From Ramazzottius varieornatus (taxonomy: Eukaryota > Tardigrada > Eutardigrada > Parachela > Ramazzottiidae), in assembly GCA_001949185.1 (NCBI GenBank), contig BDGG01000001.1, positions 1,608,263-1,672,262 of the forward strand: DNA of 64,000 bases, read 5' to 3'. This document shows, in pieces, positions 20,737-33,590 of this stretch. Position 1 is the stretch's first letter, and the number at the start of each line of letters is the position of its first letter. The translations under genes were made by a program, and so were the position numbers. A model generated the notes under the pieces. It ran no database searches. It worked only from the letters and a program-made list of their open reading frames with translations, and was not told where the DNA came from.

Positions 20737-21447
20737 AGTGATGTTCTAATATGGGTTAATGAGATCTGATATAATGAAAAAAATATATCCGAAATATATC
20801 TAATATAATAAAAACAAATATCCTAATATAATAAAAACAAATATCCATCAAAGTTCTAATAAGTGACCACCACTATAGTAAAACGCCTACCTGATTTAAT
20901 AAAATATTACTATAGTAGAACTTTCGGGGGTTTGTTATTAAAATATATTTTAATATCGGAGAGCTCGACGGAAGATGTAAAGATTCAGAATCACAACCAT
21001 CAGATCAGCAAAAATACTGTAGTACAGCCTGCACCCTGCACCTGCACACTGTAACATGGCCGATTGAAGTGTCAGACTGTATGCAGGTGCACGATGTTCA
21101 AGGGTATTTATTCTGCAGTAGCCCTACTGTACTGCTGTAGAGGCATCATTATGGTGTGGCGCACTTTATAAGGCGTGGTCGCACAACGAGAAACCAACGC
21201 ACGCGCATCAGAACTCAGCAAATCAACCAGTTTTTCGAATCAGCGGTAGCGTTAACCCGTATTAAAATTTATTTTACTATGGATGATGGACAACTTAATA
21301 ATAATAAAATATGGCACTTCCGGTTTCAAGCTACTAAAATATAAATATTGGAATGCGGTGCCAAATTCTGTTTACTAAATATTACTAAATATAGTAGATG
21401 CTCAAAACATCTACTTTAATATAATATTACGATATTAGAACATCACT
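20737..21447. mobile_element. AT-rich 711-bp non-autonomous element with 16-bp perfect TIRs
   Basis: AGTGATGTTCTAATAT at 20737-20752 is perfectly inverted at 21432-21447. CGT precedes the left end and follows the right end, a possible 3-bp target duplication. The interior is AT-rich with no coding frame and includes two tandem copies of TAATATAATAAAAACAAATA. This fits a MITE-like DNA element of unknown superfamily. Confidence 0.65.
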
Positions 21448-22171
21448 CGTCCCATGTTGCTTTGACATATGACGTCAAGGATACTTTACGGCATCCTTCC
21501 TTCCAGCAACGCGCGCTTCAGCGGCACGTCAGCGCTAATCAATTATCATTCGGATGTGCCAATGGATATGTGGGTAAGGGGGTTTGACTGATCAAGGGAT
21601 TCCGTTCCGTCTGCGCGAAGTTTTCAACTTATCTCAAAATTCTTTCATCCCGTAGTGCTTCATTGTACCTCTACCTTCTGCCCGAACTCATCTTGATCAT
21701 CCCGTTTTCCGAAGACTGATCCGAAGAACCTCTATAAAGAATGAGAGCAGCTTGTGCCGTCGGAAGCATCTCGGTCACGAAGGATTTTCTTTAGACCGGG
21801 AGCTGGATTCATATTCCCATCGCTCTGACTTCGGAATCGTTTTGGTATTCTTGTACCATTCTGGACTCTGTCCCTTCGAAAGATGTTGATCATGAGAGGT
21901 CCATATCCAGCGCGGATTGCTGTTAAGGTAAATGGACGAAGCAAGGAGTTGAGTATGTGTGTGTGTACAGAGACAACTGGTATTTCTGTTTCAGTGTATC
22001 TTCGACAGTAATATTCGATCTGGCATCTGCTTCTTACCGAAAAAGCAACTTCATCTTCCAAGATATTTATCCTCGCCTTCCATCATCGTTCCCGTAAGGG
22101 TAAGAGACTGTACATGCGATCTCCTCTATCCAGTTTCTGCTATTCGTAGTTTCATCAAAAATGATTTTCAG
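21448..22171. other. Upstream region of COX11
   Basis: Contains an exact TGACGTCA at 21470-21477 and a short GT-rich run near 21955. No gene is supported, though the frame that becomes COX11 exon 1 stays open upstream to 21959. Confidence 0.45.
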
Positions 22172-23290
22172 ATGGTTACGTTTTCTAATCCCTGTCAACT
22201 TTGTTCCCTCGCGAAGAATGCGTCCTGCCTCCATCGCTCGAATTTCGGCCATGACAGAATACTCACGCGATGGAAATCTACAGCCACAAGATCTCACAAA
22301 TACAACACGCAGACCACTGTGAATTATTTAATCGCCATTGGTATTCTCCTCCTCGGAATGAGCTATGCTGCTGTTCCGTTGTACAGAGTATTCTGCCAGG
22401 TAAAATTATTCTTCCGTCTTACCAAGTGTTTCAAACATGCACGCCTAAGTATTCCTGTAGGTGACAGGGATTGGTGGTGCTTCGAATTTGGCCAAGCACG
22501 GTGACGAGAAAGTGGAGAAGCTGGTCAAAGTGGAGGATCGTCAGCTCAGGATACTTTTCACAGCAGATACAGCCTCCCATCTTCATTGGCATTTCAAGCC
22601 GGTCCAGCGCGAAGTTTATGTATGGATCTCCATCCGTCACCGGAAGAAATCGCGTTTCACGCTCTTTTTATTTTATTTCAGGTTTATCCTGGTGAGACAG
22701 CGCTGGCGTTTTATACCGCGAGAAACCCAACAGATCGTCCCATTATCGGGATATCCACCTACACCGTCCTGCCTTTCGAAGCTGCCAAATATCTGAACAA
22801 GATTCAGTGCTTCTGCTTCGAAGAACAGAGACTGAACCCTCATGAGGAGGTAAATTTCTTGTGGAACACAGCATCAGTGTTTTGTCGTTTTAGAAAATCA
22901 AGAGTAGAGCATGTTCGTTTTGCCGTTCCGTGGTTTCCGTTTCCATTCAACGTCATCGCAGCGAGCCAGCGGTGACGTCACGCGTGAGTGAAGCCAAGTC
23001 ATGAGTGTGCCTTCCTCCTTGGGTCCTCGAAAGTGTTCCGGTAATAGCAAATTCCGCTCCTTTGTTTTCAACCGGTCGTGCTGTTTCAGGTTGATATGCC
23101 AGTGTTTTTCTACATCGATCCAGAGTTCGTGAACGACCCATGGCTCCAGAAGACTAGCACAGTCACATTGTCCTACACGTTCTTCGAAGCGAAGGACGGC
23201 TTCAAGTTCATCCCTCCGCAAGGCCTCACTTCTCCCCATAACCGAACGGCTCCTTCGACCTCGCTACAACCTGCAGTAGCTCCCGCGTGA
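22172..23290 (+). CDS. COX11: Cytochrome c oxidase assembly copper chaperone COX11
   Basis: Four exons (22172-22399, 22461-22619, 22682-22849, 23090-23290) join in phase to 251 residues. COX11 is an inner-membrane copper protein that inserts CuB into cytochrome oxidase subunit 1. Exon 1 holds a basic targeting region and the single membrane helix (VNYLIAIGILLLGMSYAAVP) followed by LYRVFCQ, with a conserved Cys. Exon 3 carries YPGETALAFYTARNPTDRP, GISTYTVLPFEA and the copper-binding IQCFCFEEQRLNPHEE. Exon 4 has the family end VDMPVFFYIDPEF and TLSYTFFEAKDG. The start at 22172 is preceded by a candidate acceptor, so an upstream 5' UTR exon is possible. Intron 3 holds a TGACGTCA palindrome. Confidence 0.95.
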
Positions 23291-24632
23291 TGGAGTAAAC
23301 TTTCTGTCATATCTTTGTGATTTGCTAGATATATTTCGGCTTTTCCGAATCATCGGGTCAGGTCTTTGAATTTTGAGACCGGAGTCTATCTTCAAGTACC
23401 TTCTTTCCCTTTGATTTATTTTATGCTTTTAGATCGGTCAATATTGGGATTTATAGCGAGAAGATTTCGAGGCTTTGGGTGACTGTATTTGCCAGTTGTT
23501 CCTGGTGCTTGTTTGGCAGCTGATAAGCAGTCATAATAGTGTCACAGTGAATGGAACACGGACTGGTGGTTATCTTCATGCTGTCTGTGGCATGTCACAT
23601 CAAACAGTATCCGCCAGTACTTCGAAATTACGCGCGGCATTTAATAAAGGCCTTTTTCATATCTGGAGCTTTAATACTAATCTGTTGTTTGGCGTCAGAC
23701 ATGGATGGTATATGGCTGGAAAGAGCGCCGAACGCGCCTATATTATGTCGGGACGTAAGTACGCGCAACGGTCCAACCATACTTGCGTCGCCATAGCAGG
23801 TTTCCCACGCCTCGTTTCCTGTCGCCATCTTTGTAGGATAGACCACCACTACCAGCAACATTCATACCACAAAAGGCAGCGCCGATGTCATGTCGATACA
23901 AATACAGTAGTAAAACACACACAGCGCTTACAACCTTCGGTGCTGTTCTTTTCCATACTTCTCCTTGAGATCGGCAAACAGACTGTAATCAGATGTGTAT
24001 TTTGCTGAAAGATGTGTTGTTTGCAAAGGTCTTTAGTGTGAAGTACTTTGAAGGTTTATGAAGTATTCAAAACCTCGACGTTGGAGCTCTAATAACTTTT
24101 GAAGTTCTTTCAAGGCAACTGAATTCCTGAACTTCCTTGTCGTTGCTGTCTCTTCTGTATTACACGCACTTCCCCGCTCTTTTCAATTGTTTCGTCCTCG
24201 ATCAGATCCCGCGAACTACTGCACCGAAACTACAGCGTTTCAAAACCCGCCATACTTCTGAATCAAAGCAGTCGGAGTTTTGAAAGGAAGGATTTCCCAG
24301 GTGAGACTTCTGCAGTTGTACTGGTCCAGGCTGTTCCTCCTGTTCGTACTCATCACGAACCACTGTATCACGTGATCCGAACGGTTCTTCATAGAGAAAA
24401 CGAGTCACGTAGCCATTGGTTCGGTTTTGATTTGCATCTGTTATTTTATGAATGTGAATGGATTTTATAGCAATTCTGGTTCCTGTTTTCTCGTTCAGAA
24501 GGAATCTCATCGATTCTTTGGAATGATTCCCACGCCTTCACTCCTATTCTCTTTTCTGATTTCATTCTATCATATCATGGCGTTGTCACTGGATCCTAAC
24601 CCTGCCTTTTTCTTTCCAGACTCTAACACGCC
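23291..24632. other. Spacer between COX11 and the ZNF367-like gene
   Basis: No gene is supported. It probably contains the 5' UTR or first intron of the ZNF367-like gene, because a good acceptor (TCTTTCCAG) ends at about 24619, just before the chosen start codon. Confidence 0.4.
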
Positions 24633-27600
24633 ATGGAAAGTGGAAGATGGTGTTCTTGGATTTGCCCGCCACCGTCAGTGATCCGGCCTGTGGTTGTCCC
24701 ATACCCATTCTTCTGCTTCTGGGCCAACGATCAGCGCTCTCCCTTCGTGACGTCTGCCGTGCCTTCTGGCTGGATGGGTACTATATTGAGCGGCACTTCC
24801 GCCAATTATGCTCCACGCTCCAGCTGCCAGTCTGCCTTCTCGCCTGTCCCCCAACCAGAGCGCTCCACTTCCCAAGATAAGAACGATGCGCCCTCCCATC
24901 ACGACAGCGGCTTCTTCGACGATTCCATCGCCAGTTCGACTTCCTCTCCGGACAAACTTCCTGAGTTCTCTTACCTACTGCAACGAGCTACTGTCAGCGC
25001 GGCCCTGAAGACCGGAAGTCCAGAAGATGCTCGGAAGACTGGCCTGTTTCCGCTGAGCGGAAGTCAACCTTTCACTGTCTTTTCCTTCGGCGACGGCGGA
25101 TCAAAAGTAGCTCGGTCGGATGGAATCTCCCTTGCAGTCGCCCACGGTCAGTACGAAGCTCCGACGAAGAAGATGGGACGACCACCGAAACACGTAAGAA
25201 GTACCAGAAGTACTGCATTGATCTCTAGAAAACAAATTTCCTGATTACGTGAGCGAGGCGGAAATGGGCTTTGGTCCTACTGACGTTTGGCTTAGTAGGT
25301 GCGTTAGGAACCAACTAGAGTCCTACTGGGACTGAATAGTGGATTTGTGTATGGTACGGGTAGAAGGAAACACCTGTTGTTTAAGGTCGTGCTGGATTTC
25401 TTGAGCTGACAGGTTCGCTGCAGGAAGCCCTTGTTAGAAACGCATCTACTATTTCGCTACATGTTTATTGGAAGTAGGTCTTGGAAGGAGCCACAAAAGA
25501 ATGTTTCCGTCAACAAGTATCGTTTGAGTTTACAATGGGCGACGTTGTAGTTGTCATAAACACCTGTAAAGCAAAGACGAACCGCAGATGTTTTTTTATC
25601 GCAGACGATTTTCCAATTGGATACGACAACGCCTTTCCGAAGAATGCATGTATCTTTTGTCCTTTCAGATAGCTCCATAAAGGCATTGGATTCGATTAGC
25701 GGAGGCTCGTAAATCAAACTGGTCAAGAAAGGCGCGAAGCGTGCCATGTTGCATAGCAGGTGATGAATTTATGATGGGGCATGACACTTTTGACATCTTC
25801 TTCGCCTTTTCGCGCTTCATCACCCTGACTCACGACTTCAATAACGTTTTCGTCATTCAAGGCATACACAAGGAAGAAACTCAAGGGAAAGGATCAGTGG
25901 AAGCAACAAGCGTCTGAATCAAACATGTTTAAACCACCTAAAGCAACTTCTGCTCGAAGATGCTTAAGAGCGATCGCGCATCAAACGTTCTCCGACGTGC
26001 TGCCTACACAAATTATAAAGCAGTAGAACAGGAGGAAGAAACTCGAGCGAAAGGGGCGGTATGGCAATGAGCGTTCAAGCTACCTTACCTAAAGCAACTT
26101 GTTCAAACGCGCTTAAGAGCGATTGCGCTCTGGAATCCTCCCACGTCGAGATTCATGCAGTACTAGGACTGAATAGTGGATATATAATATATACTAATAT
26201 ATACGGAGCCTTTCAGTACTCCCGCTGTTGAGCTTTTAGAAAATGATATGGACGAGGTTGTGAGTAGTTTTACGACAAAAGCTTGTCAAGTAGATGGAGA
26301 GCGGGAACAAGAACCCATCTGAGTTTGTGAACCTACCCCGATGAACCGAAACATGACTGCAATGGTCAGCTGGTTTGAGTGCGCCTTGTTATTTTAATTG
26401 CTCATTAGTCGAAGTCAGCTGGTCGATGAGGTAACGCGTCCTGCCCAAATCAGTACTGAAGTCACCACGGTAACATTTTTTCTGATGTGGTGCTCGCATT
26501 CCCTCTGTTTACCGAAGCAATCAGCCATAGCAATTTCTTCTGCCGGCGTGCCTTTGTCTTTCGAAGGAATGTTTTGAACTCTAAATTCCATCCTAACCTT
26601 CTCATTTCGAACCTCAACTTGTTGCTTCCATCACTACAGGCTGCTGCTGCTGCAGTGACGTCAAATAAGCTTCGTCCGCTGCTGTCCAAAGCCACATCGA
26701 CCACATCTTCCGCCATGTCAGACGCCAGTTGGTCCTGTTCGCCTGAGCCAGCGTCCCCTTCGGACAACCACTTCATCCCGCTGTTTGGTTGTACGTCGGC
26801 CGGCGAATCGTCCCACGAGTTTCCTTCCCAGTTGGACACGGTCAAGGAGGAAGTGGTGGTTACGTCAGAATGCATCATTCCTTTCTCCACCAAGCCGCTG
26901 ACGTCCGAGTTCTCCAAAGTCTACACGTCCTTCGTACCACCCAAGCCAGTCCATCCACCACCACAGGTGAACCTTCTGTCGCCATCCTCTCAGTTACCTG
27001 TACCAGAGAAGAGGAAAGCGGGAGAAGTTTCGCCCAGTCGAAAGAAGCGTAAGCTGAGCGCAGTGACGTCAGGCGGAAGTGCGGTAAATGGCGAGCCGAA
27101 GGGTGCTAGTGAAGCAAAGCGTAATTGTGGTGAGCCGAAGTGGGCAAACACTGAACGGAAGTCTTACCGCTCAACCAGTGTCTGCGATATCTGCGGGAGG
27201 GAATTCAGATATCCGAGAAGCCTCCTAACTCATCAGCTGGTCCACCAAGATATCCGTCCGCACAAGTGTCCTTACCCGCAGTGTGACAAGTCCTTCCGGC
27301 AGACTGGGCATCTGCAAACACACCTGTTGATCCATACTGGCGACAAACCGTTCAAATGCCCCGTCCAAGGTACACAGACCTGTTATTCACCTTTTGTTCA
27401 GATCTTTGACCTAGGTTAAAAACAGAATAAGGAACTGACTGAATTTTCGAAGATTAAGTTGGTTACTTGGCGAACAAGTTTAACAGGATTGCTTTTCCAG
27501 GTGGCGCACGCTCCCAGCCTGCTATGCCGTGATCGTGCGCCACTGTGGAAGACAGTCTTGTTGGTTTTGGCTGCTGACCATCCAGTTATTCGGCAATCGA

Positions 27601-27959
27601 ACACGTGTGCTTTCGGTTCAGCGAACCTACTTCCGGTTCTGCTTGTAGGTTGTCCAACGCAGCCTTTCCGCCACGCCAATCGTCGCTGTCCGCTGCATAA
27701 CGGCTGTCGACTGGTCAAGCTCGGCGGGAACGGTGAAACGAAGCCTCTCGACTTGTCGTCGCATCCTTTGGTCTTCGAAGGAGCGGCCCAGCTAGCTCAA
27801 CCTGGGTCTCCGAAGAAGTCCGTGCCGACGCACAGCCCGCAACGAGGGTTTTTGGAGAACGGTAAGCAGCGGCAAGAAGATGTGGCTATGGCCATGGCCT
27901 TGATCCAGTTCGCCAACGGCCCCGTCCCGCAGTCGCAGTCTCCGGCTGGAATGAAGTGA
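24633..27959 (+). CDS. ZNF367: ZNF367-like C2H2 zinc-finger transcription factor
   Basis: Three exons (24633-25193, 26640-27369, 27649-27959) join in phase to 533 residues. Exon 1 is Ser/Pro rich and ends in an AT-hook-like KKMGRPPKH. Exon 2 holds a nuclear basic patch (EKRKAGEVSPSRKKRKL) and two classical fingers (CDICGREFRYPRSLLTHQLVH; CPYPQCDKSF with HLQTHLLIH). A third unusual finger is split by intron 2: FKCPVQGC...PFRHANRRCPLH. This finger order, and especially the HANR-C-P-x-H form of the last one, is the signature of ZNF367, a nuclear regulator linked to the cell cycle. The N-terminal start is uncertain; a TGACGTCA occurs twice within exon 2. Intron 1 contains a tandem repeat and intron 2 a foldback hairpin. 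Confidence 0.82.
25328..26181. repeat. Direct repeats and two-copy 162-bp tandem repeat in ZNF367-like intron 1
   Basis: GGGACTGAATAGTGGAT at 25328-25344 recurs as AGGACTGAATAGTGGAT at 26165-26181. Between them two diverged tandem copies start near 25872 and 26034 and share GAAGAAACTC, AGCGT, ACCTAAAGCAACTT and GCTTAAGAGCGAT in order. Confidence 0.6.
27467..27571. repeat. GTGGCGCAC foldback hairpin, copy 4
   Basis: GGCGAACAAGTTTAACAGGA, then CCAGGTGGCGCACGCTCCCAG, is mirrored by GATCGTGCGCCACTGTGG and a CTTGTTGG outer arm. It lies wholly inside intron 2 of the ZNF367-like gene. Confidence 0.8.
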
Positions 27960-28877
27960 AAATTTGAAGGGAGGACAGGAAGGTTCCTGGAAGAAAGACT
28001 GTTTTCTTGAGTTCTTCCCGATGAAAAGCTTTTACTTTTGTTGTCCTGTGTTAAGAGACTGTATGTTCCGAGCCGTGTCAAAATTTCACGAGGGAATTGT
28101 GTCTTTTTGTAAGGAATTTTATTCCGTGGTCGAGGGTATTCTTCCGTTCATTGAGCGTCGGTTTATTCTATTACGGAAATGTTATCGTAGCGTTTTGTAC
28201 CTACTTCTTAGGTTTTTACGTATGTTATCTATTTTATCGTCGTTGTGTTTCCTATGAAGATGTATCTATGAAGATGCTTTTGGCGTATCTCTTCGAATTG
28301 GGGGCAGCTCAAATAAAATACGGGACACATTATTTTGGTCCTTCGTCGCTCTTTCAGCCTAAGCCACTAAGAAAATTCCCTACGTGTAGCCATTTGAGTT
28401 GCTCCTACCGACGGTTGCCGGGCATGAGAGCTAAGCAGTCCAAGAGAGCTCCTCTTCCTTCTCCCAATACCTTCGAGCTACAGTACGAAAATTAGAAACC
28501 TTGCTCCGGAAAAAAAATTGGAGTTTGCCCTTAAACGTCCTTGTGCTCGAAATGCCTGCTTCGTCAGAACGCAATTCGAACCTTCCATCGCATTTGCTCG
28601 CATCGGGTCACAGCTGTTGAGTTCCTGAGGACCTCGACCGAGCTTCCAAAAGTCTCCGTTTTGCCATGGTTTGTTCTACTGTGTACCTCACACACTGCTT
28701 TTGCGTGCAAAGTCCTGCGTAGTTATTACTAGTAATTTTGCAAGAGCGTGAAACGCAAAACAACATCCTTGTCCTCGAGAAGTACTGACAGACGTCCTTC
28801 GCTGAAGCGCTACCTGGAAAAGCAACTGAAGTTTCTGTCCATTGGTTCGCGCTAACTTGTCATTGGTGGAGAGAGGA
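27960..28877. other. 3' flank of ZNF367-like gene and 5' flank of CCDC146-like gene
   Basis: U-rich, UTR-like sequence follows the stop. No separate gene is supported. Confidence 0.45.
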
Positions 28878-31800
28878 ATGAGTGCCGTGGTGCCGCGCCA
28901 TGACTCCATGCTGGACCGAGCCTCCATCAGTCTGCAAGCCACTAGACACCTGCTCGGAGCTTTCTCACCGGCCTACATCGGCCAACTCTCGGACAAATTT
29001 GCGGACCAGGAACTCCTCGAAGCCATCCGCACTTTGCCGCGGCACATCGATCTCCATCCGGCTTACGTCGCCATTGAGGAAGTACGCAGTCGTCTTCTCC
29101 GAAAGTCCCCCCAAGTGATTTTGACTACAATTACTGTCTTGTGTTATTCAGGGATTTTACCAACGGCACATCACAGCCGCCCAAGCTATCGAGCTTCAGC
29201 GAAAAATTTCGCGGTTCTCCGAGACGTACGAGCAAAAGATGAAGATGTTGGAGCAGATTCGCGAAGTGTACGGCATACAGTGTCAGCATTACAACAGTCG
29301 GTTCGATGAAGAACACGTCAAAGAGGCTCAAGAGCTGCCTGAACGCGCAGAAAAGGACGAAGCGGTAATTCGCGGTGATCTCCAGCGCTACATCAGCAAC
29401 TTGGACTATGTCCAGAACAAGTACCGAGTCCTGGCTGAGGAACGCGACATGTACGGTACGATCAATAACGTCACCTCACTCCCTTGTCTCAGCCTATCAT
29501 GGATCCTCCAGTGACAACTGCACTTTGAAAAATCTGTTTATGATCTGGTTTAGACTGGAGAGCACACGGGTAGCTCTGCAGGACAAGTTGGAAGAAGTTT
29601 CGAAGCTACCCAAGGAGATTCGAAAGAAAGCCGAAATTGTTCGGCTTCAGTTGGAACATTTGGAAAGTGCAATAACTGTACACCTGGACAAGCTGCGGAG
29701 GGTTGGCCAGCATGTGGAGAACAGCCGGGATCTGGAAGTGAGAATGAAGCGGCAGATTGAAGACACTCGAGAAGATGTCAAGAAGCACAAGGCGAAGATT
29801 GAAGAGAACAAGGAAGTGTCCATGCAACACAAAGGCGCCAGCGCGCTTCTCAATGTTGCCATCACGTAGGTGCAGTCTTTACTGTGGGACACTGTGATGA
29901 TCCTCGAAATGAGAAAGGAAGACGATCATTCTGTTAATTTTTCTGTTTCTCCAGAGCAGAGCATACAAATCTGCTCGAACAACGGAAGGTTGTGGAACAA
30001 CTGGTCGCGAAAGCCGTGGCGATTGGGGTTGCCATTGAGAAGAGCGAAAGAGAGGCCGCTGCGGCCTTGACAGCTCGAGATCGCCTACGAGAAACGCTGG
30101 ACTATCAACAGGAAAGAACGGATGAGCTCGAAAGAAAAGCTCGAGTTGTCAGGATGAGATATCAAGCTGCCAAGAACGAAAAGTAAGGGCAAGTTGGTCG
30201 CTGAGAGCTGAAGGGATTCCGCAGATTGCCCAGTTGCTTGTATGGGCTTTCTTTGATGGAATTTAAGCCCCTTGCGGGCAGCCCTCGAAACATCAGGCTT
30301 TTCGAAAACACAGCGCGGAAATCCAGCGCAAGTCCCGAAGGCCGTCCCATGTTAGTCTAGTGGTGTTTAGGGGTTAGCACACACGCAAAGCAGTGCGCTA
30401 CTACGTGGTTAACCCCGACGGGCACTGGCTGTCAATAGTATTAATACAACCAGCCAGGCCACAAAAACTTGAAAAAAAAGAATCCCTTTCTTCATAGTCT
30501 TCTCTGGAATTTAAAATTACCCTTTCGACTCCTCCGTCCGAACGACGCATAAAATCCGGGTGTTCCCCTCCACTAGATTAAGTGATGGAGTTCGCCGGAG
30601 CAATCTTTGTCACTAAAAACCACGACAGACGTTTTCTTCGATGAGCTTCTTCTTTTAACGGAAGTTTAAATTTAGACGAGGTATTTCTATGTCCTGCATG
30701 GTCCGTAAACGAGGTAGAACGTAATTCGGGCATAGCGATTTTCGCATCATAGTTCAGACATTTGTTTTTTGAGCTCCTGCTGCATGTAATCACATGCTTA
30801 TTGTTTCCAGAGGTAGATCAGTCTTTCTCTTCAAGGTCCGAACGGATTTGGGGACGATGAAATGTTGTAGGTCAGAAGAATCTGTCGTGAGGAAAGAGGG
30901 GTCTGCCCAATGTAAAAAAAGCCTGAAGTTGTACCAACAAGTGTACGATGAGAAATCAATCAAGCGTTGATAATGAAGCTCAAACTTTTCGCATTGGCCC
31001 AATTATGGTGCAAAAATCGGTATGCCCGAATTATATCCTGTACCTCGTACGTGAAAAACCTGTTGCTTTTCCTTTGCAGGGCAGGGGGTTACCTTTTACT
31101 CTTTCAATCCATCACACGGCTACGCCAAGGAAAGCATGAGAAGATTAGGTTCCTCCGAGACAAGGACATATTGACCATGCGGACGTTCAAGCTTGAGCTG
31201 GACATTGGGCGGCAGAAGGACTTCAACCGGAGGACGAAAGCTAACGTGGAAGAGTTGATAGATAAGGTAGCCAGCGGCCCGAGATGAACATCAAGAATCG
31301 ACGTCTGAAATTCCAGAGTTTAATGGGCGTTTACATTTGGCAGGTAGCGCAATACGAAGAAGAGGCCCTGACCCTAAAGCAAGTCATTGGGCTAATCGCC
31401 AGGAAGGTGACCCTGTACAGCATTTGTACTCGTCAAGGGAACCGCGAAGCTAGGGCTCTTCTCAAGGAGGAACAAACGCAGATGGAACAGCTGCGAGCTG
31501 TAGGGCAGGAAGCCACGGAAAGATGGCGGGAGACCAAAAAACGCAACAAAGAGATGTTGACTAGCGTAAGAGCCAGAGATGCAGTACTTTTGTAAAAGCC
31601 ATGTGTGTGTACTAAACGTGTCGGGGTCTTGATAGGAAGAGCATCTGCGAAACATTTGTAAACATCTCAACGAGGTGCGCCATGATATCCAGTTATTGAC
31701 TCTAGCAGGAGAGCAACTTGACTTGGGTATTCATAACCTCCAGCACCAACTGGCGCGTCGATTGGCTGTTGTGGCTGAACTGCGAAAGGAATTCATGGCG

Positions 31801-33373
31801 GTTGAGTCTGGCAAGCAAGACGACCTGGAGAACGTCAACGTGGTGCGCGGCATCCTTCAAGAACACCGCGACCGGATGGCCTTTATGCAGAAAGAATGGC
31901 GTGACCTCTCTGCTGACTATGCCAAAATCCTAAAGTATGTACTGAACCGAAAGCAGGCCCACTTACTCCAGGAAAGCATTCCCTGAACGAATCTGATCTC
32001 TTCTAGACAATTTTAATTTTATTTTGTAGGCAACACGCAGCTTTTACCGTTGCAATACCGAGAGCCTATCAAGAGAACCATCGACTACAAGTCTGCGTTC
32101 TGGAAGCGCGAACGAAGCATGGGGAAGCGGAAGCCAAACTCGATCGGGCGGTGATCCTGGTTCACAGGTGAGCCGATTTCGTCTCATGTTCGAGTAGAGT
32201 TAATAACTTGTGGACATGGACAAAGTTTTTGACATGGATATCTAATAACCGATGGTGCCTTTTCGTTAGGCTGCAACAGGACTTTGAAATTTCAATGATC
32301 AAATGCGAGAACCTTTTGGAATACTGCGGTACAGTTTCGGAACGGCGCATTGTGGACGTCGCTGCATATGTGGACAGTACTTTGGAATTTATGCTTCGAT
32401 CAGGCGAAATAAGCATAATCAGTGAGTTCCTGTGAAGCTGTGTATATTTTCGGAGACAGTAGAGAGATGTACAGTTGAGCATGACTGCTACACTTCCTTG
32501 TAGCCAAACACATGGTGAACCTGGAAAACCAGCACCGCGAAATTGATCGGTACATCGAGTGGCTGCAGAAGGTTGTCGTACTCGACGTGAAGTTACTGTA
32601 CAGGGAGATGCGGTGGGAAAAACTTTGCCGTTATTACGAAAGGATCCACGCCGAACTACAGCGAAGAGTAACTTGCCTGAACTCGCTCGCTCGCTCTTTT
32701 ATTATTGTATCAAGTTCAAGACTCCATTACTCTTTATTGATTTCCACAGGTTATCGATATGGTACGCCGAAGGAACTTACTCTTTCTAGCGGCGAAGAAA
32801 GCTCGCGATTGTGGCGTGCACGTCCCTTCAATGAAGCCGGAAGAACAGAAGGCAGTACTGGAAGGAAAATCACATCGTGTAGGTGCTTGATCTTTCCAAC
32901 TGGAAAATGGTGGTTTCAAGCATAGTCTTTCGGCAGCTGCAAGTACTGCATATGAAAATGGATCGAAGATTCTTCATGCTGAGCGTGCATTATCGCTTAG
33001 TCGAAGAGGTGACCAAGGAAATGGGGCGGCACATGGGCGAGGAAAGATGCAGGACTGCTGGGGATCAGACTGTCGTGATGAAAACGCGTACAAAATTGCA
33101 GAAGGCCAAGTCGCAGAACAAATTAGCCATGGTTGATGTGGGTGCCGCTATCCAAAGGTTCGTGGCGTCGGTTTTCCGCAATCACACTTCCAGTCAAAAC
33201 TAAAGACCCTTTTCCGAAGAGAATACATTGGCTACACGCAGTGTTCTTACGGTTGCAGGTTAAAACCTGAGCTGTTGCTTTCTGGCGACCTGAAAGAACT
33301 GCGAGCAAAGTCGGCTGATCGATGTCGTGCTATCACTTACCGCGTCTCCATGGATGGCTCTGGTGACTGTTGA
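28878..33373 (+). CDS. Long coiled-coil protein, CCDC146/MBO2-like
   Basis: Thirteen in-phase exons: 28878-29081, 29152-29450, 29554-29865, 29955-30182, 31080-31266, 31344-31565, 31636-31934, 32030-32167, 32270-32421, 32504-32667, 32750-32878, 32937-33157 and 33259-33373, giving 889 residues. Nearly all is predicted coiled coil (EVSKLPKEIRKKAEIVRLQ; KIRFLRDKDILTMRTFKLE; RLQQDFEISMIKCENLLEY). Size and segment order suggest the CCDC146 family (MBO2 in green algae), basal-body and axoneme-associated proteins needed for motile cilia. This is a recalled resemblance, not an alignment. The last junction is a choice: reading through intron 12 gives a stop at 33201-33203, whereas splicing adds LKPELLLSGDLKEL. 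The first Met at 28878 may have an upstream exon. Confidence 0.65.
30351..30482 (+). repeat. tRNA-derived SINE-like sequence in intron 4 of the CCDC146-like gene
   Basis: TAGTCTAGTGG at about 30356 matches a pol III box A. About 50 nt downstream, GGTTAACCCCG is a weak box B. The segment ends in a short A-rich tail (CTTGAAAAAAAAG, about 30468-30480). Geometry fits a tRNA-like SINE head. It does not fold convincingly as a tRNA. Confidence 0.35.
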
Positions 33374-33590
33374 ATGCGGTTTTCCTGGCGGCGCACTGAT
33401 AAGTGGGGTCTTTGTATCGCGCTTTTTAGTTTTACTGCCATGTTCTGAACCTTCACTGAATATTGGTTTTGTCGAATGGACATTCTGAATATTGTTTTTT
33501 TGGTCCAGGCCAGTCTTCTCTGGTTCGAGTTATGCATCGTGAATTTCGAAGCGTTTTATACATTTCCGCATAGTCCATTGTCATGGTCTT

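Noticed and set aside
30351-30482. Functional tRNA gene
   Set aside because: A box A-like sequence is present, but box B is poor and no acceptor stem or cloverleaf can be drawn.
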